Source: an uncultured Clostridia bacterium
GTDB lineage: Bacteria > Bacillota > Clostridia > Lachnospirales > Lachnospiraceae
DNA: 7,616 nucleotides
Reading direction: 5' to 3'
Assembly: GCA_946611595.1 (NCBI GenBank)
Contig: CAMODY010000088.1
Coordinates: 1-7,616, forward strand
The first letter of the stretch is position 1. Each line of letters begins with the position of its first letter. Under the pieces are notes generated by a model. That model did not search any database. It saw only the letters and a list, made by a program, of their open reading frames with translations, and was not told where the DNA came from. Below are positions 1 to 6,310 of the stretch, piece after piece. The position numbers and the translations under genes were made by a program.

Positions 1-1439
1 AATTCACGAAGGAGACGGTCAACGATGATCTCTAAGTGGAGCTCGCCCATTCCGGCGATGATCGTCTGTCCTGTCTCTTCATTTGTATAAGCGCGGAAAG
101 TCGGATCTTCCTCTGCCAGTTTTGCAAGAGCCTCGCTCATCTTGCCCTGACCTGCTTTGGTCTTAGGCTCGATAGCAACCTCGATAACCGGCTCTGGGAA
201 TTCCATAGACTCAAGGATAACCGGATGCTTCTCATCACAGATCGTATCACCTGTTGTTGTATTCTTGAATCCAACAACTGCAGCGATATCACCGGAATAT
301 ACCTTATCCAGCTCTGCTCTGTGGTTTGCATGCATCTGCAGGATACGTCCTGCACGCTCTTTTTTACCCTTTGTTGCATTCAGGATATAAGAACCGGAGT
401 TCATTGTTCCTGAATAAACTCTGATATATGCCAGTTTACCAACGAATGGGTCAGTCATGATCTTAAATGCGAGAGCGGAGAACGGTTCTTCGTCAGAAGA
501 ATGACGAACAACAGCGTTTCCATCTTCATCAACACCTTCGATAGCCGGTACATCTGTCGGAGCCGGCATGAATTCGATGACTGCGTCCAGTAATTTCTGG
601 ACACCTTTGTTTCTGTAAGCTGTTCCGCAGCATACAGGAACGATCGTTGATTCACAGGTACCTTTTCTCATTGCAGCCTTAAGTTCTTCTTCTGTCGGGA
701 TCTCATCCTCTAAGAACTTCAGTGTCAGCTCTTCATCAAGCTCACAGATTTTCTCAACCATGTCAGCACGATAAAGTTCAGCTTCATCCTGCATATCTTC
801 CGGGATCGGAACGATAGAGATGTCCTCACCCTTCTCATCATTGTAAATGTATGCCTGCATTTCAAACAGGTCGATAATGCCTTTGAATTCATCTTCTTTT
901 CCGATCGGCAGCTGAATCGGTACAGCATTTTTGCCGAGACGGGTCTTGATCATATCAACTGCATTATAGAAGTCTGCACCCATGATATCCATCTTGTTGA
1001 TGAATGCCATACGCGGTACATTGTACTTATCTGCCTGACGCCATACATTCTCTGACTGCGGCTCAACGCCACCTTTTGCGCAGAAAACACCTACAGCTCC
1101 GTCGAGTACACGAAGTGAACGCTCAACTTCAACTGTGAAGTCAACATGTCCCGGGGTATCAATAATATTGATACGATGCTCCTGAGCACCTGGAGCCGGT
1201 TTGTTCTCTTTCTGAAGAGTCCAATGGCATGTTGTGGCTGCGGAAGTGATCGTGATACCTCTTTCCTGCTCCTGCTCCATCCAGTCCATGGTAGCAGTAC
1301 CTTCATGTGTATCACCGATCTTATAGTTTACTCCGGTGTAATAAAGGATACGCTCTGTAAGAGTGGTCTTTCCGGCATCGATATGAGCCATAATACCAAT
1401 GTTACGAGTGCGCTCCAATGGATATTCTCTTCCTGCCAA
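1..1439 (-). CDS. fusA: Elongation factor G (EF-G), 3' end beyond window
   Basis: This gene encodes the translational GTPase that drives tRNA-mRNA translocation on the ribosome and, with RRF, ribosome recycling. The reading frame starts at a TTG (1439-1437) giving MAGREYPLERTRNIGIMAHID. It stays open to the window edge: 479 full codons, against about 700 for the family, so domains IV-V and probably the end of III are missing. Visible motifs are G1 AHIDAGKT (residues 18-25), G2 RGIT (60-63), G3 DTPGH (94-98) and G4 NKMD (148-151), then domain II around DEEPFSALAFKIMTDPF (TDP at about 329-331). Domain III includes GMGELHLEI near the edge. A stretch of about 14 residues (QKENKPAPGAQEHR) precedes G3. 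The TTG start is chosen because no in-frame ATG precedes the conserved N-terminus and a perfect AAGGAGG sits 7 nt upstream. It is the third gene of the rpsL-rpsG-fusA operon. The identification is secure; only the C-terminus is unseen. Confidence 0.97.
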   Translation of the reverse strand, partial: MAGREYPLERTRNIGIMAHIDAGKTTLTERILYYTGVNYKIGDTHEGTATMDWMEQEQERGITITSAATTCHWTLQKENKPAPGAQEHRINIIDTPGHVDFTVEVERSLRVLDGAVGVFCAKGGVEPQSENVWRQADKYNVPRMAFINKMDIMGADFYNAVDMIKTRLGKNAVPIQLPIGKEDEFKGIIDLFEMQAYIYNDEKGEDISIVPIPEDMQDEAELYRADMVEKICELDEELTLKFLEDEIPTEEELKAAMRKGTCESTIVPVCCGTAYRNKGVQKLLDAVIEFMPAPTDVPAIEGVDEDGNAVVRHSSDEEPFSALAFKIMTDPFVGKLAYIRVYSGTMNSGSYILNATKGKKERAGRILQMHANHRAELDKVYSGDIAAVVGFKNTTTGDTICDEKHPVILESMEFPEPVIEVAIEPKTKAGQGKMSEALAKLAEEDPTFRAYTNEETGQTIIAGMGELHLEIIVDRLLRE

Positions 1440-1446
1440 AGTATTT

Positions 1447-1453
1447 CCTCCTT
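1447..1453 (-). promoter_or_regulatory. fusA Shine-Dalgarno overlapping the rpsG stop codon
   Basis: AAGGAGG lies 7 nt before the fusA TTG. It overlaps the rpsG stop TAA (1454-1452), reading TAAGGAGG. This site fixes the unusual TTG start. It also means ribosomes finishing S7 terminate on the fusA ribosome binding site, an arrangement that favours translational coupling (inference). Confidence 0.9.
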
Positions 1454-1922
1454 AGAATCTGTAATGAGCAAATGCCTTGTTGGCCTCTGCCATTCTGTGC
1501 ATGTCTTCTTTTCTCTTAACGGATGCACCAGTTTCGTTCATCGCGTCAAGAATCTCGTTTGCTAATCTTTCTTCCATGGTCTTTTCAGATCTTGCACGGG
1601 AGAAATTGGTCAGCCAACGAAGGCCTAAAGCCTGACGTCTGTCAGCACGTACTTCGATCGGTACCTGATAGGTAGCACCACCGATACGTCTTGCTTTAAC
1701 CTCTAATGTAGGCATGATGTTATTCAGTGCAGTCTCGAACACTTCAAGAGCCGGTTTTCCGGTCTTCTCTTCAATGCGAGCAAATGCACCGTAAACGATC
1801 TTCTGCGCTACGCCCTTCTTACCATCTAACATAATGTTATTGATAAGTTTAGTTACTACTACGCTGCCGTACAGCGGATCCGCTAATACGTCTCTTTTTG
1901 GGGTATGTCCTTTACGTGGCAC
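1452..1922 (-). CDS. rpsG: 30S ribosomal protein S7
   Basis: S7 is the primary assembly protein of the 3' major (head) domain of 16S rRNA and lines the E site. The product has 156 residues, the usual bacterial length. It shows the conserved N-terminus MPRKGHTPKRDVLADPLYGS, the core stretches INNIMLDGKKGVAQKIVYGA and RIGGATYQVPIEVR, and the C-terminal AFAHYRF, comparable with AFAHYRW in E. coli S7. The start codon is GTG (1922-1920) with an AAGGAGG Shine-Dalgarno 8 nt upstream; the N-terminus matches the family exactly, so no other start is needed. The gene lies 150 nt downstream of rpsL and its stop codon forms part of the fusA ribosome binding site. In E. coli, S7 represses its own operon by binding the S12-S7 intercistronic RNA. 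The long spacer here could serve the same purpose, but this is not shown. Confidence 0.98.
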   Translation of the reverse strand: MPRKGHTPKRDVLADPLYGSVVVTKLINNIMLDGKKGVAQKIVYGAFARIEEKTGKPALEVFETALNNIMPTLEVKARRIGGATYQVPIEVRADRRQALGLRWLTNFSRARSEKTMEERLANEILDAMNETGASVKRKEDMHRMAEANKAFAHYRF

Positions 1923-2072
1923 GTTACTTCCCTCCTTAACTACAAAATTAATTCATCGGTACTCACTTTTCGTGTCGGTGCCATCGGACATAATAGATAT
2001 TGAATAGAATAATATGACTATGCCTTTTGGCAACCATCATTCAATTGTAAGTAAAACTTTTACCAGAGTGGC
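1923..2072 (-). promoter_or_regulatory. S12-S7 intercistronic region, candidate S7 autoregulatory leader
   Basis: The gap between the rpsL stop and the rpsG start is 150 nt, long for an operon whose next junction overlaps. On the mRNA strand a two-part hairpin can form at 1982-1958: GGCAC pairs with GTACC (one C-A mismatch), then an internal loop CGA/A, then CAC pairs with GTG around a GAAAA loop. A smaller hairpin TGCC-AAAA-GGCA lies at 2032-2021 and a GTAAAA/TTTTAC palindrome at 2063-2051, just after rpsL. No terminator with a U-tract is seen. A poor internal promoter (TTGCCA, 16 nt, TATTCT) is possible. By analogy with E. coli the region could bind S7, but that is inference. Confidence 0.4.
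1931..1937 (-). promoter_or_regulatory. rpsG Shine-Dalgarno supporting the GTG start
   Basis: A perfect AAGGAGG is followed by 8 nt (GAAGTAAC) and the GTG start codon. There is no ATG at the expected N-terminus, so this site decides the start. Confidence 0.85.
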
Positions 2073-2489
2073 TTATTTCTTTTTCGGCTTCTTAGCGCCG
2101 TATTTGGAACGAGCCTGCTTACGATCTGCAACACCAGCAGTATCAAGCGTACCTCTGATAACATGGTATCTTGTTCCTGGAAGGTCTTTTACTCTTCCGC
2201 CACGAACTAATACAACGCTATGCTCCTGAAGGTTGTGTCCTTCGCCAGGGATATAGCTTGTAACTTCGATACCGTTGGAAAGACGAACTCTGGCAATCTT
2301 TCTAAGAGCTGAATTAGGCTTCTTAGGAGTTGCTGTCTTAACTGCTGTGCAAACACCACGTTTCTGCGGTGACGGTGCATCAGTGGTCTTCTTGCGAAGA
2401 GAGTTGAAGTTCTTCTGAAGAGCCGGTGCAGTAGACTTTTTAACAGATGTCTGTCTTCCTTTTCTGACTAACTGATTAAATGTCGGCAT
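2073..2489 (-). CDS. rpsL: 30S ribosomal protein S12
   Basis: S12 is the decoding-centre protein of the small subunit, controlling accuracy, and the classical site of streptomycin resistance. The product has 138 residues, the Gram-positive length, with about 13 extra residues relative to E. coli S12 around NSLRKKTTDAPSP. TPKKPNSALRK spans residues 54-64 and GEGHNLQEHSVVLVRGGRVKDLPG spans 82-105. The residues equivalent to E. coli K42 and K87 are both lysine (K56 and K101), which is the streptomycin-sensitive form. The following D102 corresponds to the aspartate that is methylthiolated in many bacteria. The C-terminus is very basic (GAKKPKKK). The ATG at 2489 follows AAAGGAG with normal spacing. 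It is the first gene of the str operon, with its own promoter about 110 nt upstream and a structured leader. Confidence 0.98.
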   Translation of the reverse strand: MPTFNQLVRKGRQTSVKKSTAPALQKNFNSLRKKTTDAPSPQKRGVCTAVKTATPKKPNSALRKIARVRLSNGIEVTSYIPGEGHNLQEHSVVLVRGGRVKDLPGTRYHVIRGTLDTAGVADRKQARSKYGAKKPKKK

Positions 2490-2518
2490 ATTATTCTCCT
2501 TTCTTGAATATTATATTG

Positions 2519-2533
2519 GAAGAAACTCTTCCT
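2519..2533 (-). promoter_or_regulatory. Leader hairpin 2 of rpsL mRNA
   Basis: GGAAGA-GTT-TCTTCC forms a perfect 6-bp stem with a 3-nt loop. It lies 18 nt upstream of the rpsL Shine-Dalgarno (2500-2496). It is followed by AATATAATATTC and not by a U-run, so it is unlikely to be a terminator. A role in mRNA stability or translational control is possible. Confidence 0.5.
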
Positions 2534-2535
2534 GC

Positions 2536-2569
2536 CTTTCTGTTCATCTTACGATTTTTACACAGAAAG
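2536..2569 (-). promoter_or_regulatory. Leader hairpin 1 of rpsL mRNA
   Basis: CTTTCTGT (2569-2562 on the mRNA strand) and ACAGAAAG (2543-2536) form an 8-bp perfect inverted repeat around an 18-nt loop in the 5' leader. It lies two bases from the second hairpin. There is no U-tract behind it. The loop is long, so it could be a chance pairing. Confidence 0.4.
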
Positions 2570-2599
2570 AACGTCGCATTTTGAGAAACGCGCTCGATT

Positions 2600-2628
2600 A
2601 TTGTAAGAAATTGAACAGGGAAAGTCAA
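2600..2628 (-). promoter_or_regulatory. Promoter of the str operon (rpsL-rpsG-fusA)
   Basis: This is a near-consensus vegetative promoter on the minus strand: -35 TTGACT (2628-2623), a 17-bp spacer, and -10 TACAAT (2605-2600). Transcription would begin near 2593, giving a leader of about 104 nt before rpsL. The -35 box directly follows the U-tract of the ptb terminator, so the operon is insulated from ptb. Confidence 0.85.
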
Positions 2629-2667
2629 GAAAAAATTAAAAGTGCCGGCAGTTTAATCCGCCGGCAC
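2629..2667 (-). terminator. Intrinsic terminator after the ptb-like gene
   Basis: GTGCCGGC and GCCGGCAC form a perfect 8-bp GC-rich stem (2667-2642) around a 10-nt loop. On the minus strand it is followed by TTTTAATTTTTTC. It lies about 30 nt past the ptb stop codon. No T-tract follows on the plus strand, so it acts in one direction. Confidence 0.92.
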
Positions 2668-2697
2668 CTGGTAAACCTATTTGGCTTAAGTTTTCGA

Positions 2698-3603
2698 TCA
2701 GTCTGCAACCGCGCATGCAAGGAGCAGGGAGTCGAATTTCTCTTCTGCGGAAGATCCACGGGAGTTGATGATGATCGGGCATTTTGCTCCAACAACAACA
2801 CCTGCCATTTTTCCGTTACCAAACTGCAGCATAGATTTGTGTGCAACGTTTCCGACCTGGATGTTCGGAACAAGGATAACGTCTGCATCACCTGCAACCG
2901 GGCTCTCATATTTTTTACGTTTTGCACTGTCAGCGTTAACAGCAAGGTCTAAGGAGATCGGTCCTTCAACGATGCAGTCTTTGATGATGCCTTCTTCGTT
3001 CATTTTCTTAAGTTCTGCAGCATCAACAGTTTCCGGCATCTTCGGGTTAACTTTTTCTACAGCTGCAACGCAAGCGATCTTCGGATTTTCAATACCGAGT
3101 TTTTTGTAGCAGTCAACTGCGTTTTTGATGATGCCTGCCTTCTGCTCAACTGTCGGATATGTCATCATACCGCCGTCGGTTACAACAAGCAGTTTGTGAT
3201 ATGCCGGAAGCTCTGTGAAAGCAACGATAGACATAACGCCGCCAAGACCAATACCAGTCTCTTTATTTACAACCGGTTTTAAAACGTCTTTTGTCTCTAA
3301 AAGACCTTTAAGGATAACGTTTGCTCTGCCTTCTTTTACAAGGTCAACTGCGATCTGTCCGCACTCTTCCGGAGTTGCTGCATTGATGATTTCATAATCT
3401 GCCGGGTTTTTACCAAGGTCTGTGAGAACTTTCTTGACCTCATCTTCTTTATCGATAAGGATTGCCTTGATAAGTCCCATCTTCTCTGCTTCAAAAACAG
3501 CCTCTAATACGTGATCATCAGCTGCTCCCGGAACTGCAACGTTTTTAACTACTTTCTTTCCTTTTACGATCTCAAGGAAATCCTGCATGCTAGTTAATGC
3601 CAT
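2698..3603 (-). CDS. ptb: Phosphate butyryl/acetyltransferase family enzyme
   Basis: The family catalyses the reversible transfer of an acyl group from acyl-CoA to phosphate, giving acyl phosphate and CoA. It acts in the cytoplasm in butyrate or acetate formation, where a kinase then makes ATP. The product has 301 residues, the usual length of clostridial Ptb. Typical stretches are ILKGLLET (97-104), VVNKETGIG (111-119), VTDGGMMTYP (141-150), VEKVNPKMPETVDAAEL (182-198), IVEGPISLDLAVN (211-223) and DADVILVPNIQVGN (239-252). These align well with what I recall of C. acetobutylicum Ptb. The ATG at 3603 is preceded by GAAAGGAAAAGG. An in-frame ATG at 3708 would add 35 residues of atypical sequence and lies upstream of the promoter -35 box, so it is rejected. 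No kinase gene (buk or ack) is adjacent. Butyryl- versus acetyl- or branched-chain CoA preference cannot be read from the sequence, so the symbol is tentative. Confidence 0.88.
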   Translation of the reverse strand: MALTSMQDFLEIVKGKKVVKNVAVPGAADDHVLEAVFEAEKMGLIKAILIDKEDEVKKVLTDLGKNPADYEIINAATPEECGQIAVDLVKEGRANVILKGLLETKDVLKPVVNKETGIGLGGVMSIVAFTELPAYHKLLVVTDGGMMTYPTVEQKAGIIKNAVDCYKKLGIENPKIACVAAVEKVNPKMPETVDAAELKKMNEEGIIKDCIVEGPISLDLAVNADSAKRKKYESPVAGDADVILVPNIQVGNVAHKSMLQFGNGKMAGVVVGAKCPIIINSRGSSAEEKFDSLLLACAVAD

Positions 3604-3663
3604 AATATACCTTTTCCTTTCTGTGTATCTTTTTATACGTTCTATCAAATTTCTGCTGCTCTT

Positions 3664-3691
3664 ATTATATAGAAAAAATCGACGTTTGCAA
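3664..3691 (-). promoter_or_regulatory. Promoter of the ptb-like gene
   Basis: On the minus strand, -35 TTGCAA (3691-3686), a 16-bp spacer and -10 TATAAT (3669-3664). Transcription would start near 3657, giving a leader of about 54 nt to the ATG at 3603. The spacer contains a CGTCGAT motif and a T-run. Confidence 0.75.
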
Positions 3692-3696
3692 TTAGA

Positions 3697-3712
3697 ATTT
3701 GTCGACAAGTTG
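3697..3712 (-). promoter_or_regulatory. TTGTCGACAA palindrome, possible Spo0A-type operator
   Basis: TTGTCGACAA (3699-3708) is a perfect 10-bp palindrome. With flanking AA and TT it makes a 16-bp imperfect one (7 of 8 pairs). It lies just upstream of the ptb -35 box, a usual activator or regulator position. It matches 7 of 8 bases of the Spo0A box TTGTCGAA on both strands. A weaker CGTCGAT lies in the ptb promoter spacer (3684-3678). Spo0A has been linked to ptb promoters in solvent-forming clostridia. The assignment here is a suggestion only. Confidence 0.35.
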
Positions 3713-3839
3713 ACATTTATGCGTTGGACATTGGAATTGCAGTCTCAGGCTTGCCTGAAAGGCGGCTATTCCATGGGACAACCTAACAGGCATGAGCACG
3801 AAGGCGAAAGCATCGCATACTTTTTTCATGTGGCGGTAA
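3713..3839. other. Unassigned stretch between divergent promoters
   Basis: No convincing gene is seen. A perfect TTGACA at 3710-3715 (plus strand) lacks a good -10 box; the best is TGGAAT at 16-bp spacing. A short palindrome TCAGGC-TT-GCCTGA lies at 3745-3758. A 4-bp hairpin GCGA/TCGC near 3803-3815 is followed by TTTTTT at 3820-3825, which would be a poor terminator if a small RNA were made here. A 50-codon open frame (3719-3871) has no ribosome binding site. Confidence 0.3.
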
Positions 3840-3868
3840 TTGAAAAAAACTCCCGGCCACTTTATAAT
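3840..3868 (+). promoter_or_regulatory. Promoter of recD2, very close to its start codon
   Basis: Plus strand: -35 TTGAAA (3840-3845), a 17-bp spacer and a perfect -10 TATAAT (3863-3868). The expected transcription start is about 3874-3877. The likely ATG is at 3880, so the leader would be only about 3-6 nt. The 5-bp inverted repeat GTGGC/GCCAC (3830-3834, 3856-3860) partly overlaps it. Confidence 0.7.
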
Positions 3869-3879
3869 TGAGCACGATT

Positions 3880-6132
3880 ATGGAATCTTTCAAGGCATAT
3901 GTCGAGCGAATCATATATAGAAATGCAGACAACGGCTATACCGTCTTAAGCGCAGAAGAAAACGGCTGCGAGACGATCTGTGTAGGCGTTTTCCGTTTTA
4001 TTGAGCCGGGAGAATATCTGGAGTTTTCCGGTGATTTTGTGTTCCATCCGACTTATGGCGAGCAGTTTAAAGTTGACCATTATGAAACGATCGTTCCGGA
4101 TGATATTTTTGCGATCGGCCGCTATTTAAGCAGTGGCGCAATCAAAGGAATCGGTCAGGTGACGGCCCAGCGCATCATTGAAAAATTTGGCGAAGATACG
4201 CTGCGTATTTTAGACGAGGAACCGGAACGTTTAGCTGAGATCAAGGGAATCTCACGCAAGAAAGCGCAGGAGATCGCTGCCCAGCAGGAAGAGAAAAAAG
4301 ACCTCAGGAAGGCGCTGATGTTCCTTGGCGGCTTTGGCATTTCTAACGCTATGGCCGTTAAGATTTATAACCAATATCAGAATGCCGTTTACGATATTAT
4401 TCGCGAAAACCCCTATCAGCTTGCAGACGACATCTTAGGCATCGGTTTCCGTAAGGCAGACGAGATTGCTTTCCAGGCAGGGATCGCTGCAGATTCCGAT
4501 TTCCGAATTCGCAGCTGTATTCTTTATGAACTTCTCCAGGCAGCATCCGACGGACACGTTTATCTTCCGGACGATGTGCTGATCCGAAGAACCTTAGAAG
4601 AACTTCGCCCGATCACAGTTGATGAGGTCCCGAGCATTAGCGAAGCAGATATCGAACGCTGCATGATGGACCTTGCGATTGAAAGCCGCTTGATCATTAA
4701 AACGGATGATCATTGCCGCCAGGTCTACCATTCCCTTTACTACTATACGGAACTCGGCATTGCAAAAATGCTGCACGAGATTGATCTCAAAGGCCGCGTC
4801 CCGGAAGGAAAAATCTTAGAGCGGATTCGTGAAGTGGAAAAGAAGTCCGGCATTACCCTGGATGAGCTTCAGAAGGAAGCTGTGATACAGGCTGCAAACT
4901 CCGGTATCCTTGTGATCACCGGTGGTCCGGGAACAGGTAAAACTACAACGATCAATGCGATCATTAAATATTTTGAGCAGGATTATAAAGAGATCCTACT
5001 TGCCGCCCCGACTGGACGCGCGGCAAAACGAATGACGGAAGCGACCGGATGGGAAGCGAAAACGATTCACCGTATGCTTGATCTTTCGGGCGAACTTGAA
5101 GACACTTCTGCCGGTGCACGTTTTGACCGAAACGAAGATAATCCTTTGGAAGCAGACGTTATTATTATTGACGAGATGTCAATGGTTGACATGTTTTTGA
5201 TGAGCGCTCTGCTCCGTGCGATCGAGCCTGGAACAAGACTGATCTTAGTCGGCGACGTAGATCAGCTTCCGAGCGTTGGTCCCGGAAATGTTTTAAGAGA
5301 TATCATCGACAGCGAATGTTTCAAGACCGTCAAGCTTACCAAAATCTTCCGCCAGGCAGAAGAAAGCGATATCGTTGTCAATGCTCATAAGATCAACCGC
5401 GGAGAACAGATCGATCTCCGTCCTGACAGCCGCGACTTTATTTTCATTAAAAGAGATAATACCCAGGCTGTTTTATCAGCAGTCCTTGGACTCGTTCGGG
5501 ATAAACTTCCGGGTTATGTCGATACAGATCCAAGCGAGATCCAGGTATTATCGCCTGTTAAAAAAGGTCCACTGGGCGTTGAATATATCAACAAGTTTTT
5601 GCAGGATAATCTGAATCCAGCTGCGCCGGGAAAAGAAGAAATCCCCGTCGGCTCTGTTATCTTCCGCGAGGGAGATAAAGTCATGCACATCAAAAATAAT
5701 TATGAACTCGAGTGGGAGATGCGCACAAACAGCGGCTTTGTCTATGAACAGGGAAAGGGTATCTTCAATGGTGATATCGGCGTGATCCAAAAGATCAATC
5801 CGCACTCCCGTCTGATGGAGGTGCGTTTTGATGACGGAAAATATGTCATCTATGATTTTGAGCAATTAGAAGAAGTCGTGCTGGCGTATGCAACGACAAT
5901 TCACAAAGCACAGGGAAGTGAGTATCCTGCAGTTGTGCTTCCGCTGCTTTCAGGTCCTGACCTTCTGATGAACCGCAATATCTTATATACAGCAGTGACT
6001 CGTGCCAAAAAATGCGTCTGCATTACCGGCGCAGAAGAAGCAGTCACACGCATGATAGGCAACGTCCGCGAGCAGAAACGCTACTCCGGACTCAAAGAAC
6101 GCATCCTGGAATTCAAAGGCAGGGTGCTGTAG
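3880..6132 (+). CDS. recD2: RecD2-type ATP-dependent DNA helicase (SF1B, 5'-3')
   Basis: RecD2 (YrrC in B. subtilis) is a 5'-to-3' helicase that works without RecBC and contributes to replication-fork maintenance, mismatch processing and recombination control. The product has 750 residues. The N-terminal domain aligns with YrrC (AYVERIIYRNADNGYTVLS). Helix-hairpin-helix-like segments follow at IKGIGQVTAQRII and ILGIGFRKADEIA. Helicase motifs are Walker A GGPGTGKTTT (348-357), Walker B IIIDEMSMVD (DE at 431-432), GDVDQLPSVGPG (458-469), FRQAEES (490-496), ATTIHKAQGSEY (671-682) and YTAVTRAKK (703-711). All catalytic residues appear intact, including the motif VI arginine R708. An in-frame TTG at 3868 would add four residues, but it overlaps the promoter -10 box and has no Shine-Dalgarno, and the family N-terminus fits the ATG at 3880. 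No Shine-Dalgarno precedes the ATG either. It is followed by a comF-type gene in the same direction. Confidence 0.95.
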   Translation: MESFKAYVERIIYRNADNGYTVLSAEENGCETICVGVFRFIEPGEYLEFSGDFVFHPTYGEQFKVDHYETIVPDDIFAIGRYLSSGAIKGIGQVTAQRIIEKFGEDTLRILDEEPERLAEIKGISRKKAQEIAAQQEEKKDLRKALMFLGGFGISNAMAVKIYNQYQNAVYDIIRENPYQLADDILGIGFRKADEIAFQAGIAADSDFRIRSCILYELLQAASDGHVYLPDDVLIRRTLEELRPITVDEVPSISEADIERCMMDLAIESRLIIKTDDHCRQVYHSLYYYTELGIAKMLHEIDLKGRVPEGKILERIREVEKKSGITLDELQKEAVIQAANSGILVITGGPGTGKTTTINAIIKYFEQDYKEILLAAPTGRAAKRMTEATGWEAKTIHRMLDLSGELEDTSAGARFDRNEDNPLEADVIIIDEMSMVDMFLMSALLRAIEPGTRLILVGDVDQLPSVGPGNVLRDIIDSECFKTVKLTKIFRQAEESDIVVNAHKINRGEQIDLRPDSRDFIFIKRDNTQAVLSAVLGLVRDKLPGYVDTDPSEIQVLSPVKKGPLGVEYINKFLQDNLNPAAPGKEEIPVGSVIFREGDKVMHIKNNYELEWEMRTNSGFVYEQGKGIFNGDIGVIQKINPHSRLMEVRFDDGKYVIYDFEQLEEVVLAYATTIHKAQGSEYPAVVLPLLSGPDLLMNRNILYTAVTRAKKCVCITGAEEAVTRMIGNVREQKRYSGLKERILEFKGRVL

Positions 6133-6245
6133 ATTTTATGAAATAGTTTCAGGCTCGCTGTTTTTACTTACGCGATTCCGTAAATACAGACTTATCTGCA
6201 TCAGTTCATGTAGACTTCACAATTCATTTCTATAGTAAATTCATT

Positions 6246-6286
6246 GAGGAAAGAAGTTCTGTTTCCGCGCTTCTTTTCTCTTTAAT
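6246..6286 (+). terminator. Possible weak terminator between recD2 and comF
   Basis: GAGGAAAGAAG (6246-6256) and CTTCTTTTCTC (6270-6280) form an 11-bp stem with one G-T wobble around a 13-nt loop. TTTAATATT follows. The stem is A/T-rich and the U-tract short, so termination would be partial at best. It could also be an mRNA processing or stability hairpin in a recD2-comF transcript. Confidence 0.4.
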
Positions 6287-6310
6287 ATTCCGTGTACTGT
6301 AACGAACAAT

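Noticed and set aside
36..1565. Plus-strand open frames opposite fusA and rpsG
   Set aside because: Shadows of the well-supported minus-strand genes; no ribosome binding sites or recognisable products.
2547..2582. 11-codon leader peptide upstream of rpsL
   Set aside because: No Shine-Dalgarno and no regulatory codon run; kept only as a note within the leader finding.
3604..3708. Upstream in-frame ATG extending ptb by 35 residues
   Set aside because: The extension is basic and atypical, begins upstream of the ptb -35 box, and family members start at the MALTSM equivalent.
3719..3871. 50-codon plus-strand frame ending just before recD2, with its TGA overlapping the upstream TTG
   Set aside because: No Shine-Dalgarno, start lies next to TTGACA, the frame ends inside the recD2 -10 box, and the peptide is not recognisable. 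The longer version from 3587 runs antisense into ptb.
6133..6245. Possible promoter for comF (TATAGT at 6231-6236)
   Set aside because: No -35 box at acceptable spacing; TAGACT is only 14 bp away. comF may rely on recD2 read-through.
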